From assembly GCF_004006175.1 (NCBI RefSeq), contig NZ_CP033221.1, positions 124,001-188,000 on the forward strand: a stretch of 64,000 bases of DNA, read 5' to 3'. Under the pieces are notes generated by a model that ran no database searches, had not been told where the DNA came from, and saw only the letters and a list, made by a program, of their open reading frames with translations. Shown here one piece after another: positions 36,117 through 46,146 of this stretch; within the stretch, counting starts at the first letter, position 1, and each line of letters begins with the position of its first letter. Source of the stretch: Parasedimentitalea marina. Lineage in GTDB: Bacteria; Pseudomonadota; Alphaproteobacteria; Rhodobacterales; Rhodobacteraceae. Made by a program: the position numbers and the translations under genes.

Positions 36117-37004
36117 ATGAAGACGCGCGTAGGAGTCATCGGGCTGGGCAAGATGGGCACGGCGATTGCCTTGCGTCTATCAGGGCAAGACTATGCTGTA
36201 GAAGCCTGGACCCGAAGCGGGGTCAATGAAGTCTGGGCCCAAGAGACAGGTGTTCGAGGGCATGAAACTCTGGCCGCTCTAGTGGCAAACGTCGATGTCA
36301 TACTGCTGTCCCTAAGCGATGATGCGGCTGTGACGTCGGTGCTTGAAGTGCTGATTGGGCTGGATATTTCCAAGCGGCTGATTGTCGATTGCAGCACGGT
36401 CAATCCAGCGGTTTTGACCAGTTATGCCAGCCGTTTCCATGGCGCTGGTGCGCAGGTACTTGATGCGCCTATCTCGGGTTGGCCGATGATGGTGTCAAAG
36501 GGCAAATGCGGCATATACATTGGCGGGGACGAGTCGGACGTAACGCGTTTCAAGCCGATTGCAGAGGCCCTGTCCGATCGTATTGTACATGCCGGGTCGC
36601 TGGGTCAGGGCATGATGGCCAAGATTGTTAATAACATGATGTTGGCCAGTTACTGGCAATCCCTACGTGAGGCCTTGCAAGTTGGGCAAAGCGGCGGATT
36701 GTCGGTTGAAAAAATGCTGGAGATTCTGATCAACAGCCCTGCGGCGAATGGCGTTCTGGCCCTGAAAGCGCCGGTGATCAAGGGTGCGCAAACGCCGCCA
36801 AGTTTCACCGTTTCCGGCATTGTCGCGGACCTGACAATGTTCAACGAAGTCTCTCGTGATGCTGGCATTGACACGCCAACACTGCGCGCCGCCCTGAACA
36901 ATTTTGCAAATCACGAAAAAACGGGCGCGGGCGAAGCAGATTTTGTGTCCATGATTGCCGCCGCCTTGACAAATGCTGACACGGAGACCGATGGTGTTTT
37001 ATAA
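36117..37004 (+). CDS. 3-hydroxyisobutyrate dehydrogenase-like NAD(P)-dependent oxidoreductase
   Basis: 295 residues from ATG 36117 with AAAAGGAAA upstream. The Rossmann motif GVIGLGKMGTAIALRL begins at residue 6. The substrate-binding segment is LDAPISGWPMMVSKGKC and the catalytic lysine lies in GQGMMAKIVNNMMLA. Family members oxidise beta-hydroxy acids (3-hydroxyisobutyrate, tartronate semialdehyde type). In this cluster it would act on a product of the aldolase or dehydratase. It overlaps the flavin reductase gene. Confidence 0.85.
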   Translation: MKTRVGVIGLGKMGTAIALRLSGQDYAVEAWTRSGVNEVWAQETGVRGHETLAALVANVDVILLSLSDDAAVTSVLEVLIGLDISKRLIVDCSTVNPAVLTSYASRFHGAGAQVLDAPISGWPMMVSKGKCGIYIGGDESDVTRFKPIAEALSDRIVHAGSLGQGMMAKIVNNMMLASYWQSLREALQVGQSGGLSVEKMLEILINSPAANGVLALKAPVIKGAQTPPSFTVSGIVADLTMFNEVSRDAGIDTPTLRAALNNFANHEKTGAGEADFVSMIAAALTNADTETDGVL

Positions 37005-37623
37005 ACCGGATGAAGGTCACGGCCTTGCCCATAACCCAATTGCAGCCTGCGTATCGCCGCGGCCCATCGGTTGGATTTCAACGATCAGTGCCACCGGGCA
37101 CCACAATCTGGCGCCGTTTAGCTATTTTAATCTGGTTCATAACTTTCCTCCGACGGTTATGTTCTCGTGTAATGGTTTAAAACCGGACGAAAGCCCCAAG
37201 GACTCGTGGGTGAATGCCCGCGACACTGGTGAATTCGTTTATAATGTTGCCACTTTTCCGCTGCGTGAGGCACTTAATCAAAGTTCAACAGCCTGGGACA
37301 TCGAGGTTGATGAGTTCGAAGAAACTGGCCTAAAAACCCTACCATCTGAACTGGTGAAACCGATGCGCGTTGCAGCTTCGCCGATCCAATTTGAATGCCG
37401 CACGATCGAGGTCAAACATCTGCCGACGAACCGGCCAGAAAACCCAAATACTGTGGTGTTCGGCGAGGTGGTGGGGGTTCACATAGATGAAGCCTGTTTG
37501 ACCGATGGGATGGTGGACTATGATAAAGTCCAGCACATCAGCCGCCTTGGTTATCTGGACTTTGCCACGATTGGTTCGCGGTTCCAGTTGCCACGTGTCT
37601 TTGTCAAAAGAGAGCAGGACTAA
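36991..37623 (+). CDS. Flavin reductase-like FMN-binding protein
   Basis: 210 residues from ATG 36991, inside the end of the previous gene. The split-barrel FMN fold is shown by ACVSPRPIGWISTISATG, HNLAPFSYFNLV and ETGEFVYNVAT-like DTGEFVYNVATF. Family members reduce FMN/FAD for a monooxygenase or act directly. No monooxygenase gene is nearby, so its partner is unclear. Confidence 0.8.
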   Translation: MVFYKPDEGHGLAHNPIAACVSPRPIGWISTISATGHHNLAPFSYFNLVHNFPPTVMFSCNGLKPDESPKDSWVNARDTGEFVYNVATFPLREALNQSSTAWDIEVDEFEETGLKTLPSELVKPMRVAASPIQFECRTIEVKHLPTNRPENPNTVVFGEVVGVHIDEACLTDGMVDYDKVQHISRLGYLDFATIGSRFQLPRVFVKREQD

Positions 37624-37624
37624 C

Positions 37625-38491
37625 ATGATCCAGTATGAAACCCTAAAGCGTCTCTCGGCTGATCTATACGACTGGTCACTGAAGAAAATTCCAGAAGACA
37701 CCAAGCAACGCTTGGCCGAAGCCCGCGACGGGGAAACAGGTGAAAACGCCAAGAAGGTTCTGGAATTTATGATCCGGAGCTCGCAATTGGCAGAGGACCA
37801 TGACCGTTTCTTGTGTTCCGATGCCGGCGTTCCGGTCTATTCGGTCAAGATCGGCAGTCAGGCCAGATTTGAGGGCCACATCAAATCCGCCTTTGCCGAA
37901 GGGTTTGATGAACTGGTTGATCGCATTGACCCGCCGTTGCTTAAATTCGTTCAGAACCCGCTGACCAATGAACGTTCGTTTAAAGGCAAGGATATGCCGA
38001 TCGTGTCTTGGGATGTCATTGATGGCGCAGACTACATTGACATCACCTGCTCACCAAAGGCGCTGGGATCGGGACGTTGGGCCTCGCTCGAGATATTTGT
38101 CTACCCTGAACTGGCAGACATTGAAGAGTATATCCTGAAGACGGCGATTAAGGCCGGATCGCAACATTGCCCGCCGGTGATGATTGGTGTGGGGATCGGT
38201 GGATCCTTTGATCATGCTGCCAAAATGGCCAAAATGGCAACGCTGCGGCCGATGGGCACCACAAACGAAGAGCCGATCCTGGCCGATATGGAAACCAGGT
38301 TGTTAAAGGCGATAAACAAGCTGGGCTTTGGCCCGATGGGGCAGGGTGGTGATACAACGGCTTTGGGGATCCACATCGACTATTCCGCCGGTCATGGCTT
38401 CACCCCGGTTGCTGTTTGTTTCAATTGCTGGATCAACCGACGCACCCGGGCGCGTATCTATAACTCTGGTAAAATTGAACGGATTGAGTGA
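37625..38491 (+). CDS. Fumarate hydratase class I / L(+)-tartrate dehydratase alpha subunit
   Basis: 288 residues starting at ATG 37625. Iron-sulfur ligand cysteines are expected among FLCSDAGVPVYSVKIG, ITCSPKALGSG and VCFNCWINRRTRA; GVGIGGSFDHAAKMAK is the substrate loop. Two-subunit members interconvert hydroxy-dicarboxylates and their unsaturated forms (tartrate, fumarate, mesaconate). The stop overlaps the beta subunit start. Which dicarboxylate is used cannot be told from sequence. Confidence 0.85.
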   Translation: MIQYETLKRLSADLYDWSLKKIPEDTKQRLAEARDGETGENAKKVLEFMIRSSQLAEDHDRFLCSDAGVPVYSVKIGSQARFEGHIKSAFAEGFDELVDRIDPPLLKFVQNPLTNERSFKGKDMPIVSWDVIDGADYIDITCSPKALGSGRWASLEIFVYPELADIEEYILKTAIKAGSQHCPPVMIGVGIGGSFDHAAKMAKMATLRPMGTTNEEPILADMETRLLKAINKLGFGPMGQGGDTTALGIHIDYSAGHGFTPVAVCFNCWINRRTRARIYNSGKIERIE

Positions 38492-39114
38492 TGGACGGCC
38501 ACAGTCACAGTTATGATCTGACCCTGCCGTTTGTCCAAGACGAGTTGAACCAGTTAAAGATTGGCGATCTGGTCTATTTGACGGGGGAAGTCGTTGTCAC
38601 CGTTGGCCTGCCAACGCACAAACGGATCAAAGAATATATCGATGCGGGAAAACAGCTGCCTATGGATCTGACGGATGGCATGCTGTGTCAGGTCGGCGCC
38701 TATATTGAAGATACTGAAAGCGGGCAGGTCTGCCGATATATCAACCCGTCTACCAGCACGCGGTTCGATCCCTTTTTGCCAACAATCATTGACCATAGCG
38801 GCGTTAAGGCCATTGGTGGCAAAGGCGGGGTGGGTCCAGGTACGGTTGCGGCGATGCAACGTAACGGCTGTGTCTACCTGTCCTTTGTCGGCGGCGCTAG
38901 CGCGTTAACCTCCGAGGCGGTAGAGGACGTGGTCGAAGTTGTGTGGAAGGATTTTATCCTTCAGTTTCGCCTGACACGTCTGCGGGTCAAACGTTTGGGG
39001 CCATTGACCGTCGGCGTGGATACAAAAGGAAATTCGCTTTATGTCGACCTGCAAAAACAAGCCAAAGCAAAGTTCGAGGACTTAATGCAAGAGCTGAACG
39101 ACGGCCGACTTTAA
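38491..39114 (+). CDS. Fumarate hydratase class I / L(+)-tartrate dehydratase beta subunit
   Basis: 207 residues. The family motifs GDLVYLTGEVVVTVGLPTHK and GGKGGVGPGTVAAMQRNGCV are clear, as are YLSFVGGASAL and KRLGPLTVGVDTKGNSLY. It is the mobile swivel domain partner of the alpha subunit. The ATG 38491 sits in a TGATG junction (a GTG three bases upstream is an alternative). The gene ends convergently with the IclR regulator, overlapping it by four bases. Confidence 0.87.
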   Translation: MDGHSHSYDLTLPFVQDELNQLKIGDLVYLTGEVVVTVGLPTHKRIKEYIDAGKQLPMDLTDGMLCQVGAYIEDTESGQVCRYINPSTSTRFDPFLPTIIDHSGVKAIGGKGGVGPGTVAAMQRNGCVYLSFVGGASALTSEAVEDVVEVVWKDFILQFRLTRLRVKRLGPLTVGVDTKGNSLYVDLQKQAKAKFEDLMQELNDGRL

Positions 39115-39887
39115 CTTAGGGTTTCGACATTTCTGGCGATAGCGTCGGCCGACGCCTGTAGCGGTTCCAAAAACGTCTTGATTGCGTCATTGCGTTTTAG
39201 GGCGGACCGGAAATAGGTTATGCCAAGGGTGCCAAGAACCCGGTTTCGCACCATGATGGGCACGGCGATAGTGTTGGAATTCTCATATCCTGTGCCCATA
39301 TCCCGTTCTGAAAACCCTTGCTTTTCGATGACTCGAAGCCGCTGTTCAAGCATGGCGTCGGGTCGCTGTGCCGCGTCAGGACTATGCTTGTTTGCATCTG
39401 ATATTGAATTCACAAGTATCTGACGCTCCTCGATTGGGCAAAACGCAAGATACGCCAGCCCAAGGGCGTGCTTATCAAGTGAAAGACGCATGTTAATAGT
39501 GGCATGAAAAGGCGAAATCGGGCTGTCGGGGATCGTAGAGAATCGTATGACAACTTCGCTGCCATCCAGGACCGAAATAGCTATGGGCCAAGTTAGTTTT
39601 TTGGTCATTGCAATCGCGTGAACACGGCCTGCTTCCACAACCAAAGGATCGCTATGAAATCCTGAACTGAGAGACATCACTCTTGACGTCAATTGGTATT
39701 CCGAATGCCGCACGTCCCGACTTACGTAGCCAAGTTGTTCGAGCGTTTGAAGTAACCGGACAATTGTTGCCTTGGGCAACTGGGTCTTTGTGTGAATATC
39801 CGCGATGGACGATACCTTATTGGTATTCATCAATTCAAGGATTTGTAGACTCCGCTCAACTGAGCGCACAGGTGCATAAGATGTCAT
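39111..39887 (-). CDS. IclR family transcriptional regulator
   Basis: 258 residues from ATG 39887. The winged helix (SVERSLQILELMNTNKVSSI, LPKATIVRLLQTLEQLGYV) is followed by the IclR effector domain (YENSNTIAVPIMVRNRVLGT). It lies between the catabolic genes and the TAXI-TRAP transporter, and is likely the cluster's local regulator. A 300-bp region separates it from the transporter gene; no obvious palindrome was seen there. Confidence 0.88.
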   Translation of the reverse strand: MTSYAPVRSVERSLQILELMNTNKVSSIADIHTKTQLPKATIVRLLQTLEQLGYVSRDVRHSEYQLTSRVMSLSSGFHSDPLVVEAGRVHAIAMTKKLTWPIAISVLDGSEVVIRFSTIPDSPISPFHATINMRLSLDKHALGLAYLAFCPIEERQILVNSISDANKHSPDAAQRPDAMLEQRLRVIEKQGFSERDMGTGYENSNTIAVPIMVRNRVLGTLGITYFRSALKRNDAIKTFLEPLQASADAIARNVETLS

Positions 39888-40185
39888 GTTTAAACGAACC
39901 CTCTTGAATGCGACGATGATGGGTCGAAATATTCCGCCTAGTGGAACATTGCAACAGTATAGTTGATGCAAATTTTTCTGGAGAACAGAGTGCCTAACAC
40001 GTGATGACGGGCCATTCATTGTCAGATGGAAACGCGCGACTTACGAAGGCAAACCTTGAAGGAAAATGTGGGGATACAATGAACGTACTTGATCACTGTA
40101 ACACCAGGGAACTCTCACGGAAGTTTGAGACCCAGTTTCAGTGGTGTGGTCCGATGTCGTTCATGCTCTGCCGGGAGGAACTAAA

Positions 40186-41331
40186 ATGAATAAAACACTG
40201 AAGACTACTGGGCTGTCGATGGCTTTGGCGCTTTGCGTTGCTGGGTCCACCAATGCCGCTGAACCAGCTCTCCCGGATACGCTGTCGTGGACAGCCTATA
40301 ACGTCGGCAGCTCGGGTTACGGGCAATCGGTTGCGATCGGCAAGGCATTGCAAGATGCTTACGGTGTTACGCTGCGTGTAGTTCCGGCAAAGAACGATGT
40401 CTCGCGCGTAGTACCGGTCGTCAGCGGACAGATCGATTTTGCAGCAGCCGGGTCGGGCGTATTTTACGCAGTCGAAGGTGTTTTGGGTTGGGCAAAGCCT
40501 GAGCTGGGACCACAGTCATTGCAAATGGTAATGAGTTCAACCGGACGCAACTGTCTGGCTCTTGGCACAGCCGCAGACGCAAACATCAAGACGGCTGCAG
40601 ATCTAAAAGGCAAGCGCGTCCCATGGGTCATCGGTTCACCTGCGCTGCAAACCAATGTCACCGCATTTTTGGCTTACGGCGATCTGACCTGGGATGACGT
40701 CATCAAAGTTGAAGTCAGTGGCTTTGACGCCGCATGGAAGTTACTTCTGAACGATCAAGCCGATGCAATGACCTCGTTCACAACTGGTGGCGGTACTGAG
40801 TTGAACGCGTCGCCACGTGGTTTGCATTGGTTGTCGACACCGCATAGTGAGACCGAAAACTGGGTCCGAATGCAGGCTGTTGCGCCGCATATGGCACAGC
40901 GGGTCGCGACGGCTGGTACCAATATTTCAGATGACAACTCCCTGGAATGCGGTGGCTTCCCTTACCCAATCCTGGTGACGGCTTCCGATCAGGATCCTGC
41001 TTTGGTCGAGAACATGGCAAGTGCCATTACTCAGCAATTCGACAACTTCTCGTCTGCAGAGCCCTCGGCCTCAGGTTGGGCTGCGGACCGCCAGAATTTC
41101 CAGTGGGTTTTGCCTTACCACCAGGGTGCGGTTGCGTTCTGGAAGTCACAAGGCATGTGGTCTGATGCTGCCGACGCGCACAATGCGTATCTGGTAGAAC
41201 GCCAGGCGGTGATTGCTGCCGCATGGGACGCACTGGAAGACAAAAGTGCCGACGGCTTTAAAGAACGCTGGATGTTGGCCCGTTTCAACGCATTGACAGC
41301 GGCGGACATGCCTGCTGTTTGGGAAAAATAA
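40186..41331 (+). CDS. TAXI family TRAP transporter substrate-binding protein
   Basis: 381 residues from ATG 40186 with GGGAGGAA upstream. Signal peptide: MNKTLKTTGLSMALALCVAG then STNAAEP. The TAXI signature LSWTAYNVGSSGYGQSVAIG is followed by NDVSRVVPVVSGQIDFAAAG. It captures a carboxylate-type ligand for the fused permease encoded four bases downstream. Confidence 0.88.
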   Translation: MNKTLKTTGLSMALALCVAGSTNAAEPALPDTLSWTAYNVGSSGYGQSVAIGKALQDAYGVTLRVVPAKNDVSRVVPVVSGQIDFAAAGSGVFYAVEGVLGWAKPELGPQSLQMVMSSTGRNCLALGTAADANIKTAADLKGKRVPWVIGSPALQTNVTAFLAYGDLTWDDVIKVEVSGFDAAWKLLLNDQADAMTSFTTGGGTELNASPRGLHWLSTPHSETENWVRMQAVAPHMAQRVATAGTNISDDNSLECGGFPYPILVTASDQDPALVENMASAITQQFDNFSSAEPSASGWAADRQNFQWVLPYHQGAVAFWKSQGMWSDAADAHNAYLVERQAVIAAAWDALEDKSADGFKERWMLARFNALTAADMPAVWEK

Positions 41332-41334
41332 TCA

Positions 41335-43299
41335 ATGTCTAATATAGAAAGTGAAGCGGCCATTGGCCGCTTCCGCACTCTTGGTCCGGGCTGGACATGG
41401 CCGTTGCGCTTAGCAACATGTGTTGTTGTTCTGCTTGCCATAAACCAAGCCTTCAACTTGCATTTTCTTGTGGGCAAGACCCTGTTGGCCAACCAGTATA
41501 TGTATATGCTGTTGCTGCTCATTATTCCGACAGTATTTATTCTTCTGCCGATAAGTAATGGGGCCTCAAAAACCCGTGTGCCTATTTATGATTTCGCGCT
41601 GGCGGCCCTGACCGTGGCAGTATTGGGCTGGTTCATTGCCAACTCATTGCAGATGATGCAAAATGGGTGGGAGCTGGCAGCACCGCTGCGTGCCTCTTAC
41701 ATCTCTATGGTTCTCTGGCTTTTGATATTTGAGGCCTCCCGACGCGCTGGCGGCACTGCGCTTGCAGTGATCGTTGCAGTTGTGTCGCTTTACCCTCTGT
41801 TTGCTGAATTGATGCCTGGCCCAATCCGGGGATTCTCATACCCCGTTGAAATCGCCGCAGGCTACCACGCGATGAGCAACGAAAGCATTGTTGGCATTCC
41901 GCTGCGTGCATTCTCAAATCTGGTGATTGGCTTTTTGATCTTCGGGGCTGCGCTGCAACACACCGGTGCCGGCACATTCTTCATTAATCTGGCCTTTGCC
42001 CTTTTGGGGCACATCCGTGGCGGCCCGGCCAAAGTGGCCATTGTCGCCAGTGGTCTGATGGGCTCGATGAGCGGGTCTGTTGTGACCAATGTCATGACCA
42101 CCGGTGTTATGACCATTCCTGCAATGCGCCGCATCAAACTCAGCGCGCCTTTTGCCGCTGGCGTCGAAGCATGTGCATCGACGGGTGGTGTCTTGATGCC
42201 GCCGGTGATGGGGGCGACCGCCTTTATTATGGCGAACTTTTTGGAAGTGTCTTATGCCAGTGTCGCCCTTGCTGCCGTCATTCCGTCGTTCCTGTATTTC
42301 TTTGGTTTGTTCGTCCAGATTGATGCCCGTGCGGCCAGCGAAAACATCCAGGGTCTGGACCGGTCCGAGCTGCCATCTGTGCGTCAGACTTTAAAAGACG
42401 GTTGGTACTACATTTTTGCCTTTGCACTGCTGGTATATCTATTGTTGTTCCTGCGCCGCGAAATGCTGGCACCCTTTTATGCAACACCTGTGTTGCTAAT
42501 CATCAATCAGGTGTTTTCCAAAACAAACCGTTGGGGGCGTAAGGAGCTTTTGGCCTTTGTGGATACGCTGACCACGCTGTTTGCCGAACTTGTTGGTATT
42601 CTGGCCGGAATCGGGTTGATCATTGGGGCCTTGTCGATGACCGGCTTGGCGGGGACCTTGGTCAATGACCTGCTGTCGATCGCCGGTGGCTCACCGATGG
42701 TCTTGCTGGTGATCGGCGCCATGACAAGCTTTATCCTTGGCATTGGTATGACGGTTACGGCCGCTTACATCTTCCTGGCGATCATTCTTGCTCCGGCCTT
42801 GATCTCAACCGGCATGAACCCGATGGCTGTGCATATGTTCATCTTTTACTGGGGCATGTTGTCGTTCATCACACCACCTGTCGCACTGGGGGCTTTTGCA
42901 GCGGCTTCGGTTGCCAAAGCAGCTCCAATGGCGACCGGCTTGGAGGCCATGCGTCTTGGTAGTGTCATCTACTTCATTCCGTTCTTCTTTGTGCTTGATC
43001 CCGCCTTGATCCTTGTTGGCAGCGCCAGTCAAATCTTGGTTTCGCTTGGGCTGGCTTCGTTTGGGGTGCTATGTTTCGCCAGTGCGATGCAAGGCTATCT
43101 TGTGGGAGTCGGTCGATTGAAACTGCATGAACGAGCACTATTGATAGCTGGGGCCATCATCATGCCCTTGCCGGGACATATTATCATTCCGCTGGATAAA
43201 ATCCAGATTCTTGGATTGTCGGCTGTGGCCATCCTTCCCGTGATGATCTGGGCCTTCCTGCGCGAAAAACAATCTGCTTCCGTGGGTGCACAGACATGA
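41335..43299 (+). CDS. TRAP transporter fused 4TM/12TM permease (TAXI type)
   Basis: 654 residues, about 16-18 membrane segments. The N-terminal DctQ-like part is fused to a DctM-like part, as usual for TAXI-TRAP systems. Recognisable are AALQHTGAGTFFINLAFALL, GLMGSMSGSVVTNVMTTGVM and PAFILSTGMNPMAVHMFIFY-like sequence. It is a sodium-driven importer, paired with the upstream binding protein. The stop overlaps the aminotransferase start by ATGA. Confidence 0.9.
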   Translation: MSNIESEAAIGRFRTLGPGWTWPLRLATCVVVLLAINQAFNLHFLVGKTLLANQYMYMLLLLIIPTVFILLPISNGASKTRVPIYDFALAALTVAVLGWFIANSLQMMQNGWELAAPLRASYISMVLWLLIFEASRRAGGTALAVIVAVVSLYPLFAELMPGPIRGFSYPVEIAAGYHAMSNESIVGIPLRAFSNLVIGFLIFGAALQHTGAGTFFINLAFALLGHIRGGPAKVAIVASGLMGSMSGSVVTNVMTTGVMTIPAMRRIKLSAPFAAGVEACASTGGVLMPPVMGATAFIMANFLEVSYASVALAAVIPSFLYFFGLFVQIDARAASENIQGLDRSELPSVRQTLKDGWYYIFAFALLVYLLLFLRREMLAPFYATPVLLIINQVFSKTNRWGRKELLAFVDTLTTLFAELVGILAGIGLIIGALSMTGLAGTLVNDLLSIAGGSPMVLLVIGAMTSFILGIGMTVTAAYIFLAIILAPALISTGMNPMAVHMFIFYWGMLSFITPPVALGAFAAASVAKAAPMATGLEAMRLGSVIYFIPFFFVLDPALILVGSASQILVSLGLASFGVLCFASAMQGYLVGVGRLKLHERALLIAGAIIMPLPGHIIIPLDKIQILGLSAVAILPVMIWAFLREKQSASVGAQT

Positions 43300-44502
43300 C
43301 GGACTTTTCACGGATCTTGGCGGGGGGGCCGGAAACAACGCTTATTCCGGGCCCTTCGATCCTGCCAGACAGGGTGCGGGCGGCCATGGGGCGCAGCTCC
43401 ATTGACATCTATTCGGGATCTTTACTGGGTGTCACTGCCAGATGTGAGGCGGGTCTGCGAGAGGTGTTCGGCACCACAGGCGAGGTGTTCATTTATGCCG
43501 CAAACGGCCACGGAGCATGGGATGCGGCGCTCAGCAACACACTGTCCCGGGGCGATAAAATTCTGGTGCTCCAGTCCGGGCGCTTTGCCTCGGGCTGGGG
43601 TGAGATGGCATCTGCCATGGGGTTGGATGTCGAGGTCCTGCCCCGCGATTGGCACAGTGCTATTGATCTGGATGCGGTGACCCGGCGGTTGGCAGCAGAC
43701 AAAGCCCATAGTATTCGGGCCGTCTTGTGTGTGCAGGTCGATACTGCGTCTGGGGTTTCAAACGACATCGGCGCCCTGCGACAGGCGATTGACAACAGCG
43801 CTCATCCAGCGCTGCTGATGGTTGACGCCGTGGCATCATTGGGCACCATGGCATTTGAGTTCGACAACTGGACCGTTGATGTTGCGGTGTCTGCGTCACA
43901 AAAGGGCCTGATGAGCCCAGCTGGCTTGGGTTTTGTGGCCGCAAGCGAGCAGGCGATGGAGGCAGGCAAGACTGCCGGTTTGCGGACACGGTATTGGGAC
44001 TGGCAGGCCCGCAACACCACCGACCATTATCAAAAATACTGTGGAACCCCACCGGAACAGTTGCTGTTTGGATTGGCGGAGGCGTTTGACATGATGGCAG
44101 AGGAGGGGCTGCCATCGATATTCAAACGCCATGAAATCTTAAAACAAGCCACGCAGGCCGCTATCTTGGCATGGGGCTGCGTCGGAGCCACTGCGAATGT
44201 GACTGACCCCAAAACCAGTCACCTTCGGTCTCGGTCTTCAACTTACCGGATGAATTGGCCCGTAAAGTCATTTCGTTTTGTCGTGACAGTTGTGGCGTAA
44301 CACTGGGTGGCGGTCTTGGAGCTTGGGCTGGAAAATCTGTCCGCATTGGGCATATGGGCCATATCAACGCGCCTACCCTTTTGGGGCCATTGCCTGCATC
44401 GATCTAAGTTTACAAACGGCTGGTTTCCATCTTCAAAAGTCAGGGTGACAGCCGCGATTGACAGCCTGTCTCAAGCAACAGCCGCTAGAGCAGAAGACTA
44501 GA
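43296..44502 (+). CDS. Class V pyridoxal-phosphate aminotransferase, C-terminus out of frame
   Basis: The first ~305 residues are in frame and match the alanine-glyoxylate/serine-glyoxylate aminotransferase group: IPGPSILPDRVRAAMG, VFIYAANGHGAWDAALSNTL, MVDAVASLGTMAFEFD and the PLP lysine in SASQKGLMSPAGLG. After about 44215 the correct reading moves one frame (VFNLPDELARKVISFCRDSC, GVTLGGGLGAWAGKSVRIGH), then again near 44390 and 44440 to end VTAAIDSLSQATAARAED at 44502. Co-transcribed with the TAXI-TRAP transporter, it may deaminate the imported compound or its product. Confidence 0.8.
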
Positions 44503-44932
44503 TATCTCTTGCAAACATTGCGCGGCGTCATTGATCTACTGCCACGCAATGTGATAATTTCCGCAAATCCAATACCGCAATTCAGTCCGCCTCGAGGCCA
44601 AAGACGGTGACCTCGACAGAGCCTTGGTGGTCATGGAAACGGCGACGACTTTGCCTTCGATCTTTCAGTTTGCATCAATAAGCGCGACCCTCTGGCCGAA
44701 TGCAGCACGTCGAAATCGGGCGGGGCCGAGTGCGCCGTTAATAGATGGGCCTACACAAGGACCCTCCAGCTGATCGCGCGTTTTATGTAAGAGACCTCAA
44801 GGTGCTGAGCCCCAACGAAAATGCATATGGGGCAATGGATGTTCAGTATTCAATGCAAGGAATAGGTGGGGACTGGTATTCAAAAGGTACACACTGGTCT
44901 ATCTGAGAACTTTAAGAAGGTATGACTAATAA
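44503..44932. other. Region without recognisable gene
   Basis: 430 bp of mixed composition with short, non-conserved frames only. It lies between the catabolic cluster and an ABC ATPase fragment and looks like decayed DNA. I see no promoter, repeat or RNA gene. Confidence 0.5.
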
Positions 44933-45039
44933 ATGTTCATTAATAGTGCTTTACGGTATATTTTGAACTTCAAATCAGCGAAGTATGAAACTGTCATTGA
45001 ATTTGTCGAAAGCGTGCTCGATCCGGATCGGTTCGGCAA

Positions 45040-45155
45040 GCATATCGAACTTAAGCGTATTCAACGTGAGGTTAGCATTACTACAATCTTTGTCACGCAC
45101 GTTCAGGAAGAGGCGCTGAACTTGTCCGATAAGATCGGGATCTGGTCCAGATTGG
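45040..45155 (+). pseudogene. Fragment of a polyamine-type ABC transporter ATPase
   Basis: About 35 codons read ELKRIQREVSITTIFVTHVQ then EEALNLSDKIGIW. This matches the segment after Walker B in PotA-like ATPases, including the H-loop (THDQEEALxxSDRI), with the Asp after THx changed. Neither Walker motif nor signature is left. It marks the edge between the catabolic cluster and the accessory island. Confidence 0.6.
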
Positions 45156-45444
45156 CTGGGATGGGACGCCGACAAAACAATGGTTTTGAACGAGTCTTTA
45201 AGATCGCAGCCAGAGGGCACCAATTTAACACAAACGCCGCAAACAGACTCTACGCGCAGACCCCAGCGGGGGGCTGCTTTGCAGTCTTCCAGATATCGGA
45301 AAGTTTGAGCGATCCATTCAGAAAATATCAGAAAATTTCGGCTCCAATTTCAGGATTTTCAGATCGAAAATGTTGGAGGGTTGGTGGGCGTCCTGCGATC
45401 TGCAGTTCGGTAAAAATGAGTTACTTTCTGGGAAGGAAATAGGG

Positions 45445-46116
45445 ATGTCGACACTATTGACCATCAACGTAAAGAACCTGGAGCCACAGACCCAAGGGTT
45501 CTTCTTCTTCCAACAACCCGCCATCTATGCCGGCGGCCCGACAGTCTACAGCAACAGCTTGTATGAGCAGTCGTTGGGCAATTACAGTTCCACTGGATCA
45601 ATTCTGACATTCCAGGTGAACATGCAGTATTACGCCGGTATCCAAGAGGCCCATTCGACCCCAGCAGTTGGCCAATCTTCAGGGTATTCTTCTGCTAGCC
45701 GTGCGATTGATCTGGCCCCAGCTGACGGGTCGACTGCAAATGACTTTACCCAGGCAACAGTTAGCCCTGCGTTAGGGCTAAGCACCCCAACCCACGCTGA
45801 TGGCGTGCAAGCCGGCGCGTTTCGCATTGCGACTCCCGCGTTTTCATCGCCACCCTTCTACAATGTTGGGTCGGCCGTTGAAGTGAATGGCGGGATCACT
45901 CTGTCAAACTTTGTTCAGTCCAATCCGCAGTCCAATACCGATTGTGAACCCATTCTGAAATACTATGTGGCAACTGGGCAATACACAGCAGGTACCGTTA
46001 TGGACTTTACCCAATCTTCGCAAACCGCGGGCCTGTGCGACTTTACTGGTGGCTATACGGTCATCGATATAAGTTTGGCGGCTGACGGTTCTTGGGCGAT
46101 TACCGACCGGCATTAA
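45445..46116 (+). CDS. Unknown protein, paralogue of the next gene (copy 1)
   Basis: 223 residues from ATG 45445 with GGAAGGAAA upstream. No signal peptide or membrane helix; rich in Ser, Thr, Gly and Gln. It shares with the 46202 gene the order: I-x-VKNLEPQTQGFFFFQQPA, a hydrophobic F-V-x-F segment, LGLSTPTHADGVQAGAFRI, NGGITLSNFV, CEPILKYYVATGQYTAG, and LCDFTGGY. The predicted content is beta-rich. I do not recognise the family. The paired paralogues suggest a tandem duplication. Confidence 0.7.
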   Translation: MSTLLTINVKNLEPQTQGFFFFQQPAIYAGGPTVYSNSLYEQSLGNYSSTGSILTFQVNMQYYAGIQEAHSTPAVGQSSGYSSASRAIDLAPADGSTANDFTQATVSPALGLSTPTHADGVQAGAFRIATPAFSSPPFYNVGSAVEVNGGITLSNFVQSNPQSNTDCEPILKYYVATGQYTAGTVMDFTQSSQTAGLCDFTGGYTVIDISLAADGSWAITDRH

Positions 46117-46146
46117 CAAGGTAGGCTCTTTGCGAGCCGCCAATCA

